Positions 24,761-32,651 of a DNA stretch of 64,000 nt are shown piece by piece. Position 1 is the first letter of the stretch, and each line of letters opens with the position of its first letter. The notes below the pieces were generated by a model. It was not told where the DNA came from. It searched no databases and was given only the letters and a program-made list of their open reading frames with translations. Made by a program: the position numbers and the translations under genes. The stretch is from CAZJVD01 sp964549505 (lineage in GTDB: Bacteria > Bdellovibrionota > UBA1018 > CAZJVD01), in assembly GCA_964549505.1 (NCBI GenBank), contig CAZJVD010000001.1, forward strand, positions 124,001 to 188,000, written 5' to 3'.

Positions 24761-25369
24761 TTACAAAAACTCGAGCGCTTCCGGCATCGGCCGAGCAATT
24801 TTTTCAATGCGCACGCGACTCTGAAGCACCGTCAACTCATGATCCGCTGCTTCGATCGCAGCTTCGACAGCCTCAAGATCGCCGTGAATAACAAAAAACG
24901 CTTTGCCGCCGATTCCATGTCCGAGCCGCAGCCTCACGAGATCCACGTCGGCCGCTTTAAGTGCGGCATCGCAAGCCACAATGGCAGCACCCAGCGTAGC
25001 GGACTCAACGATACCCAGCGACGATTCTGCCGGCGCCGTGCGGACAACGCCGTCCGCCTGGGTGAATGCACCAAGAAACGGTTCCAACCTAGGATGAACA
25101 TTCGGTATCAGGATCTTCTGTAAAATATCGTCAGCACCCAGTTCGACTGCTTCTTTGAAACTCTCTTGAACTTCGGCAACGCCACCGAAAAAAACAAGGA
25201 CATGCTTGCCAGACGACACCGGGGTCGACGACAAAATCGTGACCGGCGCTTTTTTTACAACCTTGTCGGTGAGCACGAGACCGCTGGCAATGCTGCGAGT
25301 TTCGATCAGCGCAAGTGCCGGACTGGTGCCGAAGGCTCGTGCCGTCACCCGTGCCATCACCCGTGCCAT
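24761..25369 (-). CDS. BMC tandem-domain trimer shell protein (BMC-T)
   Basis: A 202-aa protein with two fused BMC domains (about 15-100 and 110-190). Domain 1 starts ALALIETRSIASGLVLTD with PVSSGKHVLVFFGGVAEV; domain 2 starts SLGIVESATLGAAIVACDAAL with GIGGKAFFVIHGDLEAV. The pattern resembles the BMC-T1 type I remember from Haliangium ochraceum. Such trimers tile the shell facets as pseudo-hexamers. The first 12 codons are three copies of a 12-bp unit, giving two in-frame ATGs four codons apart; either may be the start. It overlaps the aldehyde dehydrogenase stop by one base. Confidence 0.93.
   Translation of the reverse strand: MARVMARVTARAFGTSPALALIETRSIASGLVLTDKVVKKAPVTILSSTPVSSGKHVLVFFGGVAEVQESFKEAVELGADDILQKILIPNVHPRLEPFLGAFTQADGVVRTAPAESSLGIVESATLGAAIVACDAALKAADVDLVRLRLGHGIGGKAFFVIHGDLEAVEAAIEAADHELTVLQSRVRIEKIARPMPEALEFL
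25334..25369 (-). repeat. 12-bp tandem repeat at the BMC-T start
   Basis: Two exact copies of ATGGCACGGGTG followed by a diverged third unit ACGGCACGAGCC, encoding MARV-MARV-TARA. Slippage would add or remove four residues in frame and change the number of start codons. Confidence 0.85.
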
Positions 25370-26928
25370 CAGACGATCCTAAAGTGGTCTTTGAGTGTGC
25401 AGCGACGAATACGCGAGAACGTCCGACACGTTGTCAGACCCTCTCCCGTGGGCGAGGCAATCGTAAACGATGTGTACCCCTCGCCCCCAAAGCCCAGCCC
25501 CGCAAAGTTCGGGGCGTTTTTAACGAAAATCGAAGTGTTGATCTCAACAGCCATTTTATGAAGATTGTCGATGTTCTTGCTGTACATCACAGCCGTGTGA
25601 CCGTTGCCATGCTCAACCCGCTTTGCGGCAGCAATCGCCTCGTCAACAGTCTTCGTTCTGAAGATCGGAATAAGCGGCATGAGAAGCTCCGCCTGCACAA
25701 AGGGGTGATCTTCTTCGACCTCACAGATCACAAGCCTGGGGTCACCGGAAACCCGCTTCCCAATCGCAGCCAAAAGAACCGAGGCGTTCTTGCCCACAAA
25801 CTCTTTCGTCGGAAAAAAGCCACACGTCCCTGCTTCGCCCTTCGGCGTTCCATGCCGCTCACCTTGAATGACGATCTTCTCAAGTTCGCGCGTCTCCCGC
25901 GCCGTCAGAAGAACCGCGCCGTTTCTCTGGAGACGCTCCACCAACTCATCCGCAATGCTTGAAACAGCGACGACTTCTTTCTCGTCGGTACAGATGATGT
26001 TGTTGTCAAACGAAGCGCCCGCGACAATTCCGCGCGCCGCTTGTTCGAGATCGGCGGTCTCATCCACCACAACTGGGGGATTGCCGGGACCTCCAGCGAT
26101 TACTTTTTTTCCGCTCGCCATCGCGACGCGAACGACAGCGGGACCACCGGTCACCACGAGGAGTCGTACGCCAGGATGCTTCATGAGCGCTTGGGCACTC
26201 TCCATCGTCGGCTCTTCAACAGCCGTCAGTACTCCGCGCGGACCGCCCGACGCCACGATCACATGATCCATGAGTTCCATCGCACGAAACGAAACTTTCT
26301 TAGCGGATGGGTGCGGGTTGAAAACAACTGCGTTTCCAGCCGAAATCATCGAAATGCCGTTATTGATGACCGTCTCACTTGGATTGGTCGTCGGCGTGAT
26401 CGAACCGATCACACCATAGGGAGCATATTCAGTGAGTGTGAGACCTTCATCGCCGGTGACCACAGCCGCATCTAAGAACTCCGGACCAGGCGTCTTATTG
26501 ATGACGAGTAAATTCTTTTTGATCTTATCTTCGAGACGACCGAGGCCTGTTTCCTCAACGGCCATTCTGGAAAGCTCCTCGGCATGCTTGCGAAGAACAG
26601 CGCGAATATCCGAAACAATCGCTTTACGCTTTTCGAGCGGCAGCGCAACCCAAGCGGGTTGTGCCTTTCGAGCAGCATCGACAGCGGCATCGAGCGTCGC
26701 GTGGGTAACAGTCGAAGACGTCGTGCGATTGGAAACCGCCACGGTTGCCGTTTTAAGAACGCGCGGTCCAAAACTACTCGACGGTCCGGATTCGCTCGTG
26801 CGCGATGGCATAGAAAATGGCGACTTCGGTAACCCGACCCCTGGCTGCGCCATCAGCCGAGCCGCGACGGCCTCGGCCAGCGCGTCTACGTCACGAGCAA
26901 TCTCTTCGGGACCGTACTCGGTACTCAT
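25369..26928 (-). CDS. CoA-acylating aldehyde dehydrogenase of EutE/PduP type
   Basis: A 519-aa aldehyde dehydrogenase that should convert an aldehyde, NAD+ and CoA to acyl-CoA inside the microcompartment. EutE/PduP-like motifs: SITPTTNPSETVINNGISMISAGNAVVFNPHP, GGPAVVR, ASFDNNIICTDEK with catalytic Cys near 310, and GFGGEGYTSFTIASPTGEG near the C-terminus. The first about 27 residues (EEIARDVDALAEAVAARLMAQ) form a likely amphipathic helix followed by a Gly/Pro/Ser linker, as in peptides that target enzymes into shells. It is the only enzyme among the shell genes. Confidence 0.93.
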   Translation of the reverse strand: MSTEYGPEEIARDVDALAEAVAARLMAQPGVGLPKSPFSMPSRTSESGPSSSFGPRVLKTATVAVSNRTTSSTVTHATLDAAVDAARKAQPAWVALPLEKRKAIVSDIRAVLRKHAEELSRMAVEETGLGRLEDKIKKNLLVINKTPGPEFLDAAVVTGDEGLTLTEYAPYGVIGSITPTTNPSETVINNGISMISAGNAVVFNPHPSAKKVSFRAMELMDHVIVASGGPRGVLTAVEEPTMESAQALMKHPGVRLLVVTGGPAVVRVAMASGKKVIAGGPGNPPVVVDETADLEQAARGIVAGASFDNNIICTDEKEVVAVSSIADELVERLQRNGAVLLTARETRELEKIVIQGERHGTPKGEAGTCGFFPTKEFVGKNASVLLAAIGKRVSGDPRLVICEVEEDHPFVQAELLMPLIPIFRTKTVDEAIAAAKRVEHGNGHTAVMYSKNIDNLHKMAVEINTSIFVKNAPNFAGLGFGGEGYTSFTIASPTGEGLTTCRTFSRIRRCTLKDHFRIV

Positions 26929-27215
26929 TTACGAAACGTCGTCTCCCCACCCATTTCAACGGTGTCGACAATTGCCATGATGACCGCATCGACCGGTGTA
27001 TTTTTCGTGGCATCAGTCTGGCGTGCGCTAGAACCCGAACAGTAGAGGACGACTTCCCCTACGCCAGCACCTACGGTGTCGACTGCCACAACGAACGAAC
27101 CCTTTTTAGGAACACCCGTCATGTCCGTCGGCTCGACCAAAAGAAGTGTGGTGCCGGAGAGTCGTGGGTCTTTTCGGGACGCAACGACCGTTCCCGTGAC
27201 TCGACCTAAATTCAT
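26925..27215 (-). CDS. BMC pentamer vertex protein (EutN/CcmL family)
   Basis: A 96-aa BMC-P: MNLGRVTGTVVASRKDPRLSG, then VVAVDTVGAGVGEVVLYCSGSSARQTD and VDAVIMAIVDTVEMGG. It is the most canonical of the three pentamer genes here (SGSSAR motif as in CcmL/EutN). It lies 9 bp after the hexamer gene and overlaps the start of the aldehyde dehydrogenase by 4 bp. Confidence 0.95.
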   Translation of the reverse strand: MNLGRVTGTVVASRKDPRLSGTTLLLVEPTDMTGVPKKGSFVVAVDTVGAGVGEVVLYCSGSSARQTDATKNTPVDAVIMAIVDTVEMGGETTFRK

Positions 27216-27224
27216 AAAATCAGC

Positions 27225-27560
27225 TTAGTTATCGAGCTGAGAACCGAGTGCAGGCTTCTTGCGGCCTGAGGCAGCCACGACTTCACCGCGACCGAGCGGC
27301 AACACCGCATCGACATTCGCATGAGGACGCGGAATCACGTGGACGCTGACAAGCTCGCCGACTTTTTCAGCGGCACGCTGACCAGCTTCGACCGCAGCTT
27401 TTACAGCCGCGACGTCACCACGAACGACCGCGGTCACATAACCACCACCGATTTTTTCGTAGCGAACGATCTCAACACGCGCGGCTTTCACCATCGCGTC
27501 CGAAGCTTCGACAAGTCCCACAAACCCTTTTGTTTCAATCATTCCGAGAGCGTCAGTCAT
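27225..27560 (-). CDS. BMC hexamer shell protein (BMC-H)
   Basis: A 111-aa single BMC domain (about 1-90): DALGMIETKGFVGLVEASDAM, VRYEKIGGGYVTAVVRGDVAAV with pore motif KIGGG, and VSVHVIPRPH. A 20-residue tail (RGEVVAASGRKKPALGSQLD) extends beyond the canonical fold. ATG at 27560 matches the family's start; a GTG three codons upstream overlaps the preceding stop (GTGA) and is an alternative. It is the only hexamer gene, so it must form the bulk of the facets together with two BMC-T proteins. Confidence 0.95.
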   Translation of the reverse strand: MTDALGMIETKGFVGLVEASDAMVKAARVEIVRYEKIGGGYVTAVVRGDVAAVKAAVEAGQRAAEKVGELVSVHVIPRPHANVDAVLPLGRGEVVAASGRKKPALGSQLDN

Positions 27561-27565
27561 AACGT

Positions 27566-28195
27566 TCACTTCTTCCTTTCATCAATCCCCGTAAGATTTT
27601 CGATCGCACGCATCGCTGCCTTCGCGGCTTCATCGATGTCCGCCTCAGGTCCCATCAACGTCAAACGTCCGAACGCACCAAACGCACGAATATCGACCAG
27701 CGTAACTTGCGCGGCCTTTTCCGCTTCGTTCGCAGCGTAGACGATGTAACCGGCCGGATCGGTCTCTAAGATGAACATGCTATAGCCCGGCAAAATCATC
27801 GAACCACGTCGGCCTTGACGGTTGATGACAACAGCATGGTCAGGTGTCACAGCGCGAATGGTTTCGTTCCAGGCCACTCGGCACTTCACGCGCTGCTTTT
27901 CTTCGAGCTCGAGACTGCGCAACACGGCGGCGCCGGCCTGCAGTACCTCTCCTTGATCTTCGTGGTGAACTTCCATCGTACCGAAAGCGCGCTCAACGAC
28001 TTGCTGACCAAGTCGGACGCGTGTGGCTTTCAAAGCGACATCGGTCACGCGGTGGATCGCCATACCCGGCGCGATTTCCACCCAAAGAACTGCGTCTTCG
28101 GGAATCGGCAGAAACCCTTGCGATGTCGTGCCGAGAAACTCTGCAAGTTGCGGTTGGAGTGAATCAATAAAAACGTATGTTCGAAGGTTAATCAC
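27566..28195 (-). CDS. BMC tandem-domain trimer shell protein, stacking type
   Basis: A 209-aa double BMC-domain protein. The N-terminal half begins LRTYVFIDSLQPQLAEFLG with PIPEDAVLWVEIAPGMAIHRV; the C-terminal half contains MILPGYSMFILETDPAGYIVYAANEAEKAA and GAFGRLTLMGPEADI. This layout resembles the BMC-T group of Haliangium ochraceum whose trimers stack into double layers with gated pores; that placement is from memory of the family. GTG start; GGGGA lies about 9 nt upstream. It is the first gene of the shell operon. A weak promoter-like TTGACT-N16-TTACAC lies in the 145-bp divergent gap. Confidence 0.88.
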   Translation of the reverse strand: MINLRTYVFIDSLQPQLAEFLGTTSQGFLPIPEDAVLWVEIAPGMAIHRVTDVALKATRVRLGQQVVERAFGTMEVHHEDQGEVLQAGAAVLRSLELEEKQRVKCRVAWNETIRAVTPDHAVVINRQGRRGSMILPGYSMFILETDPAGYIVYAANEAEKAAQVTLVDIRAFGAFGRLTLMGPEADIDEAAKAAMRAIENLTGIDERKK

Positions 28196-28302
28196 AAATC
28201 AAAATCCCCAACGGGGTGTAACGCCTTGGTGTGACTGAGTCAAGCAACGTCATGGTCATGAGATAGCGCGTCATTCGCGTCGCACGGTCGCATCGCAAGG
28301 TC

Positions 28303-28324
28303 TCTTTTGTGGTTTCTTTTGTGG
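28303..28324 (+). repeat. Two direct repeats in the shell-operon/SBP divergent promoter region
   Basis: TCTTTTGTGG occurs twice at 12-bp spacing (28303-28312 and 28315-28324), immediately before the -10-like CATAAT at 28325. The position suits a regulator binding site that could control one or both divergent transcripts. Confidence 0.45.
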
Positions 28325-28330
28325 CATAAT
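28325..28330 (+). promoter_or_regulatory. -10 element for a probably leaderless SBP mRNA
   Basis: CATAAT matches TATAAT in five of six positions and ends 10 nt before the GTG start at 28341; no good -35 and no ribosome binding site are present. The mRNA leader would be only a few bases. Confidence 0.4.
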
Positions 28331-28340
28331 CGCAGAACCC

Positions 28341-29870
28341 GTGACGAATCTCGAAGCTCCTACCCTCGTTTCTCGCCTCCTCTACAGTTTCCGTAGAGGA
28401 TTTCTGCTTTTCACACTGCCGGTCCTCTTCGAGCAACAGGCCTCAGCGGTCTCAGAGCCCGCTCTCCTTCGAGTCGGAGTCACCGAGGAGCCCAAAACTC
28501 TCAACTGGCTCGAAGCACGCTCTCAAGCAGATCGCACGATCGCCCCCTTCCTCGTTCGGTCGCTTCTCAAGCTCGATCGGCGTGGTGATCTCATCTGTGA
28601 TCTTTGCACCGAGTTTCATTTTGAGTCGGAGACGGACGGCTCGGCTATCGTGCGCGCGACACTTCAAGAGAGTGTTCGGTGGACGGATGGTTCCGCACTC
28701 GTCGCAAAGAATTTTGTCGACGCGTTCGAAACGTTGAAAACCGTCAAGCCGCCATGGACGACGTGGAATGAACTCTACCGGTCGGCCACCGCTTCATCAC
28801 CAAAGAATCTCGAGATACGCATCACCAAGCCCAATCGGTCCTTTTTGTACTGGCTGACCCTTCCTGTGTCGGCACCGATTCGTTCACGTACGTCAAAAGG
28901 TAGCGACATCAGTTTTGGACAGAATGTGATTGGACCGTTTCTGGTCGCTGAATGGCAGCGCGGAAAGCGTATCGTTTTAGAAGCCAACCCGTCGCACGCC
29001 AGTGCACGACCCGTTTATCGAATCGAATTCTGGATCGCACCAAAGGACAAACTCCTCACAATGTTTCGCAAAGGTCGTATCGATGTCTATCCCGACCCGA
29101 CGACGTTAGAGATCATGGACAAGTCCGCTGCAAAAGTGCAGGTCAACGCACTTCTGTCCCTGCGCTGGTTGGTTTTCAACCACCGCACGCCACTGCTGCA
29201 GGAGGCGGGACTTCGTCGTGCCATCACACGAGTACTCCCGCGCGAAGAACTCGCCGGAGTTTTAAAAACAGGTGATCGCTCGAGTGCTGGGTTTATTCCA
29301 CCTGGCGTGCAAGGTTTTCATCGGACGAGTCCGCTGTCCCGGGATCTCGACCAAGCTCGCTCCGAACGCTTTCGCACGTTTCGGACGAAAGAACCGCTGA
29401 AACTAGGGCTTACGTTTCGAGAAGACATGGTCTCTCGTGAGATTGCAGAGTGGACGCGGAACGAACTTGCCAACATTCAAATCGAAGTTCTTTTGAAACC
29501 ACGGAGTGAAAAAGACCTGAAAGAGGATCTCGATGCCCGTCAGTTTGACCTCGCTCTCACGACGTTTAACTTTCAAACCATGGACCCACTGGAGCTCCTC
29601 TCGATGTTTCAGAGTCAGAGCCCGCTCAATCTACCGGGCGTAAAAAATGTTCGCATCGATACGCTCCTCACGCAGCTGTATCGAGAGACTGATCTGACGA
29701 AACGCGAAGCGCTTCTCGGCGACCTACTGACTGCACTCGAAGTCGACGAAGCCGTATCGTTTCCGCTTACGTATCCTGCGCAAGGATTTTTGCTCGGCAG
29801 TCGGGTCAAAAGCTTTCCCGCGACACCCTTCGGAAATCCCGATTGGACGCAAGTGCAGCTCACACCCTAA
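28341..29870 (+). CDS. Peptide/oligopeptide ABC transporter substrate-binding protein
   Basis: A 509-aa SBP_bac_5 (OppA/DppA) family protein. Signal peptide about 10-37 (hydrophobic FLLFTLPVLF, cleavage after ASA). The family entry motif LRVGVTEEPKTLNWLEAR is followed by VRWTDGSALVAKNFVDAFE and SAGFIPPGVQGF. No permease or ATPase genes adjoin it, so it is an orphan binding protein, perhaps serving a transporter elsewhere. GTG start without a ribosome binding site; a -10-like element sits just upstream. It converges on the 29878 gene with 7 bp between. Confidence 0.85.
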   Translation: MTNLEAPTLVSRLLYSFRRGFLLFTLPVLFEQQASAVSEPALLRVGVTEEPKTLNWLEARSQADRTIAPFLVRSLLKLDRRGDLICDLCTEFHFESETDGSAIVRATLQESVRWTDGSALVAKNFVDAFETLKTVKPPWTTWNELYRSATASSPKNLEIRITKPNRSFLYWLTLPVSAPIRSRTSKGSDISFGQNVIGPFLVAEWQRGKRIVLEANPSHASARPVYRIEFWIAPKDKLLTMFRKGRIDVYPDPTTLEIMDKSAAKVQVNALLSLRWLVFNHRTPLLQEAGLRRAITRVLPREELAGVLKTGDRSSAGFIPPGVQGFHRTSPLSRDLDQARSERFRTFRTKEPLKLGLTFREDMVSREIAEWTRNELANIQIEVLLKPRSEKDLKEDLDARQFDLALTTFNFQTMDPLELLSMFQSQSPLNLPGVKNVRIDTLLTQLYRETDLTKREALLGDLLTALEVDEAVSFPLTYPAQGFLLGSRVKSFPATPFGNPDWTQVQLTP

Positions 29871-29877
29871 ACGCGCC

Positions 29878-30957
29878 TTAGTACTTTATCGTGTCTTTGT
29901 GTTTCTCAACGATCTTCTGAATACTACCGACGTCGAACACGATGTTCGGATAGTTGTCGACCGCGACTTCTCGTTTTTCCTGTGTCGGCAACCGAGCGTT
30001 GAACTCGAAACTGACGAGATTTTCCTTGTCGCTTCCATACATCACCATTCGTCGACCCAAGGGATGCACCACATGATACGAGCGCAACGCGACGACGCCA
30101 CTTACCTTGCCAGACGCAAGATCAATATCGAGTTTACGGATATCTTTGAGACGTTCGTTTCCGTTAACAAGGCCGTCCAGGTAACTCATCACGTCTTCAC
30201 GTAGAGCACCGATCGTTAACAGGTTAAACGGCGGATCGATCTTGGGACTTTCTGGCTTGACCTCTCCCAATGCCCCGATCGACTGCGTTCCATTATTTTC
30301 GAGCAGCTGCTGCTGCGTCTTCTCCAAAGCGGCATCAAGGTTACGCTTCTGAGGTTCTGAGGAAGTTTCTTGTCGTACGGCCGTCAATCGATCGAGGCGC
30401 CGCTGGAGGGCCGCTCCGGACTCCGAAACAAGCGTTGCAGGATCTTTAACCTCTGCGGGGGGCCTTGCCATCGCACCATAGTCCGTCAAGAGCGTGCTGA
30501 TTTTCATAACACCGGCCTGAGCTCCTTCGGTCTGATAAATAGGCCTTTGGCTCTGCGAAACGAGAAACCCGAGTGCGTCCTCGTTAAAAAAACCGTCCTT
30601 CGCCTGCACATCGACTCCGTTGTCGAGAAAAGCCCGAAGCAATCGGGTGTCGACATTTCCTTCGGGCGTCACCGTATCGAGAGTGAGTCGAACCGCTTGA
30701 TGTAGGAAGGGAACTGTCCACTGCGGGTCGTACGTCGGGGCCGGCGAGAAGACCCCATTAAGGTGGCCTCCAGCACCCCTTTCAACGGTGCTCGTGATCT
30801 CCTGAATCCGTTCATCCATCGAAACGCGCGGATCCAAAAGAATGCGCGACAGATACTGGTTCCAAGCATTCGGAACCGGTGTCTCAATCTGCTGAGAAAC
30901 GGAAGCAAACGGAAGAAACAAAACAATGCCAATAAAAGCTGAACGTAGGACAGACAT
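29878..30957 (-). CDS. Hypothetical exported protein
   Basis: A 359-aa protein that I do not recognise. Signal peptide 1-18 (SVLRSAFIGIVLFLPFASVS). A Pro-rich and helical middle includes a region like ankyrin-type text (LLRAFLDNGVDVQAKDGFFNEDALGFLV), and a C-terminal half is rich in beta strands. A coiled stretch lies near 195-240. ATG at 30957 is chosen because AGAGG precedes it and a signal peptide follows; the longer frame runs antisense through tRNA-Asn and is spurious. Confidence 0.7.
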   Translation of the reverse strand: MSVLRSAFIGIVLFLPFASVSQQIETPVPNAWNQYLSRILLDPRVSMDERIQEITSTVERGAGGHLNGVFSPAPTYDPQWTVPFLHQAVRLTLDTVTPEGNVDTRLLRAFLDNGVDVQAKDGFFNEDALGFLVSQSQRPIYQTEGAQAGVMKISTLLTDYGAMARPPAEVKDPATLVSESGAALQRRLDRLTAVRQETSSEPQKRNLDAALEKTQQQLLENNGTQSIGALGEVKPESPKIDPPFNLLTIGALREDVMSYLDGLVNGNERLKDIRKLDIDLASGKVSGVVALRSYHVVHPLGRRMVMYGSDKENLVSFEFNARLPTQEKREVAVDNYPNIVFDVGSIQKIVEKHKDTIKY

Positions 30958-31035
30958 GACAACCTCTTTCCTTAGATACGGTCTACCGCTCTTTTGAGTA
31001 GCGAACCCGATTGAGCTGCAAGACATGTTCCCGGG

Positions 31036-31064
31036 TAGACAAAAGACATCAGCTTTTGTAAGGT
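31036..31064 (+). promoter_or_regulatory. Promoter of tRNA-Asn
   Basis: -35 TAGACA (31036-31041), 17-bp spacer and -10 TAAGGT (31059-31064), placing the start of transcription about 6-8 nt before the mature tRNA. The -35 is good, the -10 modest. Confidence 0.5.
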
Positions 31065-31076
31065 ATTCAAAACTGT

Positions 31077-31151
31077 TCAGGAGTAGCTCAGTGGTAGAGC
31101 AACCGGCTGTTAACCGGTTGGTCGGGGGTTCGAATCCCTCCTCCTGAGCCA
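31077..31151 (+). tRNA. tRNA-Asn (anticodon GTT)
   Basis: A full cloverleaf: acceptor TCAGGAG with CTCCTGA, D arm GCTC-AGTGGTA-GAGC, anticodon stem ACCGG/CCGGT with loop CTGTTAA (anticodon GTT), T arm with TTCGAAT, discriminator G and encoded CCA. A T-rich tail follows. The 3' end borders an A/T-rich insert, as expected for a tRNA used as an integration site. Confidence 0.97.
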
Positions 31152-31190
31152 TATCTTTTTTATCCGGACCCGCGACCCGTAGCACCCCAT

Positions 31191-32651
31191 ATGCATGCAC
31201 CGAATCCGAACTCCACGCTTCTTGATTCACCGGATCTTTCACTTGAAATCAGCTCTGAGAATCTCGAAAGTCAAACTCAGCAGACTCTAAAATACGTTTC
31301 TACTCTTTTTAAGACTCTCAGTTCTCAAAAGGTCAGCTTCCCTTCCGATTTCAAAACTCTCCAAAAACTCTTTTCCGGAAAAATCCCTAGCAAGGGAACA
31401 TCCTTTGACTCCCTTTTAACGATGATTTTCGAAAAGGCTGCGCCCACTGGGATCAACATTACGAGTCCTGGTTATATGGCTTACATGCCGATTGGATGCA
31501 TTTCCGAGTCTGTCATTGCGGAATTCATAACGGCAGCGATCAATCGATGGCCTGGATATTACGAGTTTGCTCCAGCGTTTATTGAAATCGAGAAATCCGT
31601 CGTTAGATGGCTTTGCGAAATGATGGGGATGCCTGAAGGGTCCTCGGGAATTCTTACTTCGGGAGGTTCGTTGGCAAATTTTGCTGCCGTCCACACCGCG
31701 AGAGTGATTAAACTGCCAGAAAATTTTTCGTCGGGTGTGCTTTATGCTTCAGACCAAACTCACCACTCCATCACAAGAGCCGCTCGCCTTGCAGGATTTC
31801 CAAAAGCAAACGTTCGAACGGTTCCCACTGACAGCGCGTGCCGTATTGAGATCGAAGCATTAAGGAAGATGATTCGAACCGATCGAACGAACGGGCTTAT
31901 GCCCTTTCTTCTGGTGGCGAACGCGGGAACTATTAATACGGGAGCCGTCGATGACCTTGAGGCTCTGTCTAAAGTTTGCGCGGAAGAAAACATGTGGTTT
32001 CATATCGACGCTGCTTGGGCCGGAACATTTCGGCTTACGGATCACGGGAAAAAGCTGATGCGTGGTACTGAAAACGCTGATTCGATTACGATTGATCCCC
32101 ATAAGGCGCTTTATATTCCCTTCGGTACCGGTGCACTTCTTGTAAAGGATGTTCGAACACTAAAGAAAGCTCATACAACCGATGCCGTCTATCTTCCCGA
32201 CGATCAGGAAGACCTCGAGATCATTAATCCTTCTCATATTAGCCCCGAACTGAGTCGAAACCTTCGAGGTCTTCAGACCTGGCTTCCCATTAAGGTTCAC
32301 GGCATCACACCGTTTAAAAACAACATGGAAGAAAAGCTTCAGCTGACTCTTTGGGCTACCGAGCAACTCAGGAAGATTCCTCGGTTGTCGATCGTCACTG
32401 AACCACAACTCGCTATTGTTACGTTTACGTACGACGGGAAAAATATCCCGCAGGATAAGACTGACGAGATTAACAAAGCCATTATCGCTAAAGTAAATAG
32501 CGACGGCCGCGTTTTGATTTCAGGAACGACCATCAAGAATCGGTTCGTTATTCGTCTCGTACCGTTTGGACTTCGAACACATAAGCCATCCGTTCAACTC
32601 GCTCTGGACTTGCTACGAAAGGCTTTTGAGGGGATTGAATCAAATGGCTGA
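31191..32651 (+). CDS. PLP-dependent group II decarboxylase family protein
   Basis: A 486-aa member of the pyridoxal-dependent (aromatic amino acid/glutamate-type) decarboxylase family. Motifs: GILTSGGSLANFAAVHTAR, SDQTHHSITRAARLAGF, ANAGTINTGAVDDLEAL, FHIDAAWAG and the PLP Lys in TIDPHKALYIPFGTGAL (near 305). The substrate cannot be named. Codon and base use is visibly richer in A/T than in neighbouring genes, and it starts 39 bp past tRNA-Asn, suggesting acquired DNA. It overlaps the P-loop kinase gene by 8 bp. Confidence 0.88.
   Translation: MHAPNPNSTLLDSPDLSLEISSENLESQTQQTLKYVSTLFKTLSSQKVSFPSDFKTLQKLFSGKIPSKGTSFDSLLTMIFEKAAPTGINITSPGYMAYMPIGCISESVIAEFITAAINRWPGYYEFAPAFIEIEKSVVRWLCEMMGMPEGSSGILTSGGSLANFAAVHTARVIKLPENFSSGVLYASDQTHHSITRAARLAGFPKANVRTVPTDSACRIEIEALRKMIRTDRTNGLMPFLLVANAGTINTGAVDDLEALSKVCAEENMWFHIDAAWAGTFRLTDHGKKLMRGTENADSITIDPHKALYIPFGTGALLVKDVRTLKKAHTTDAVYLPDDQEDLEIINPSHISPELSRNLRGLQTWLPIKVHGITPFKNNMEEKLQLTLWATEQLRKIPRLSIVTEPQLAIVTFTYDGKNIPQDKTDEINKAIIAKVNSDGRVLISGTTIKNRFVIRLVPFGLRTHKPSVQLALDLLRKAFEGIESNG

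Noticed and set aside
30958..31242. N-terminal extension of the 29878 gene running antisense through tRNA-Asn
   Set aside because: The text EEGFEPPTNRLTAGCSTTELL is the well-known spurious translation of an antisense tRNA; the signal peptide and ribosome binding site support a start at 30957.
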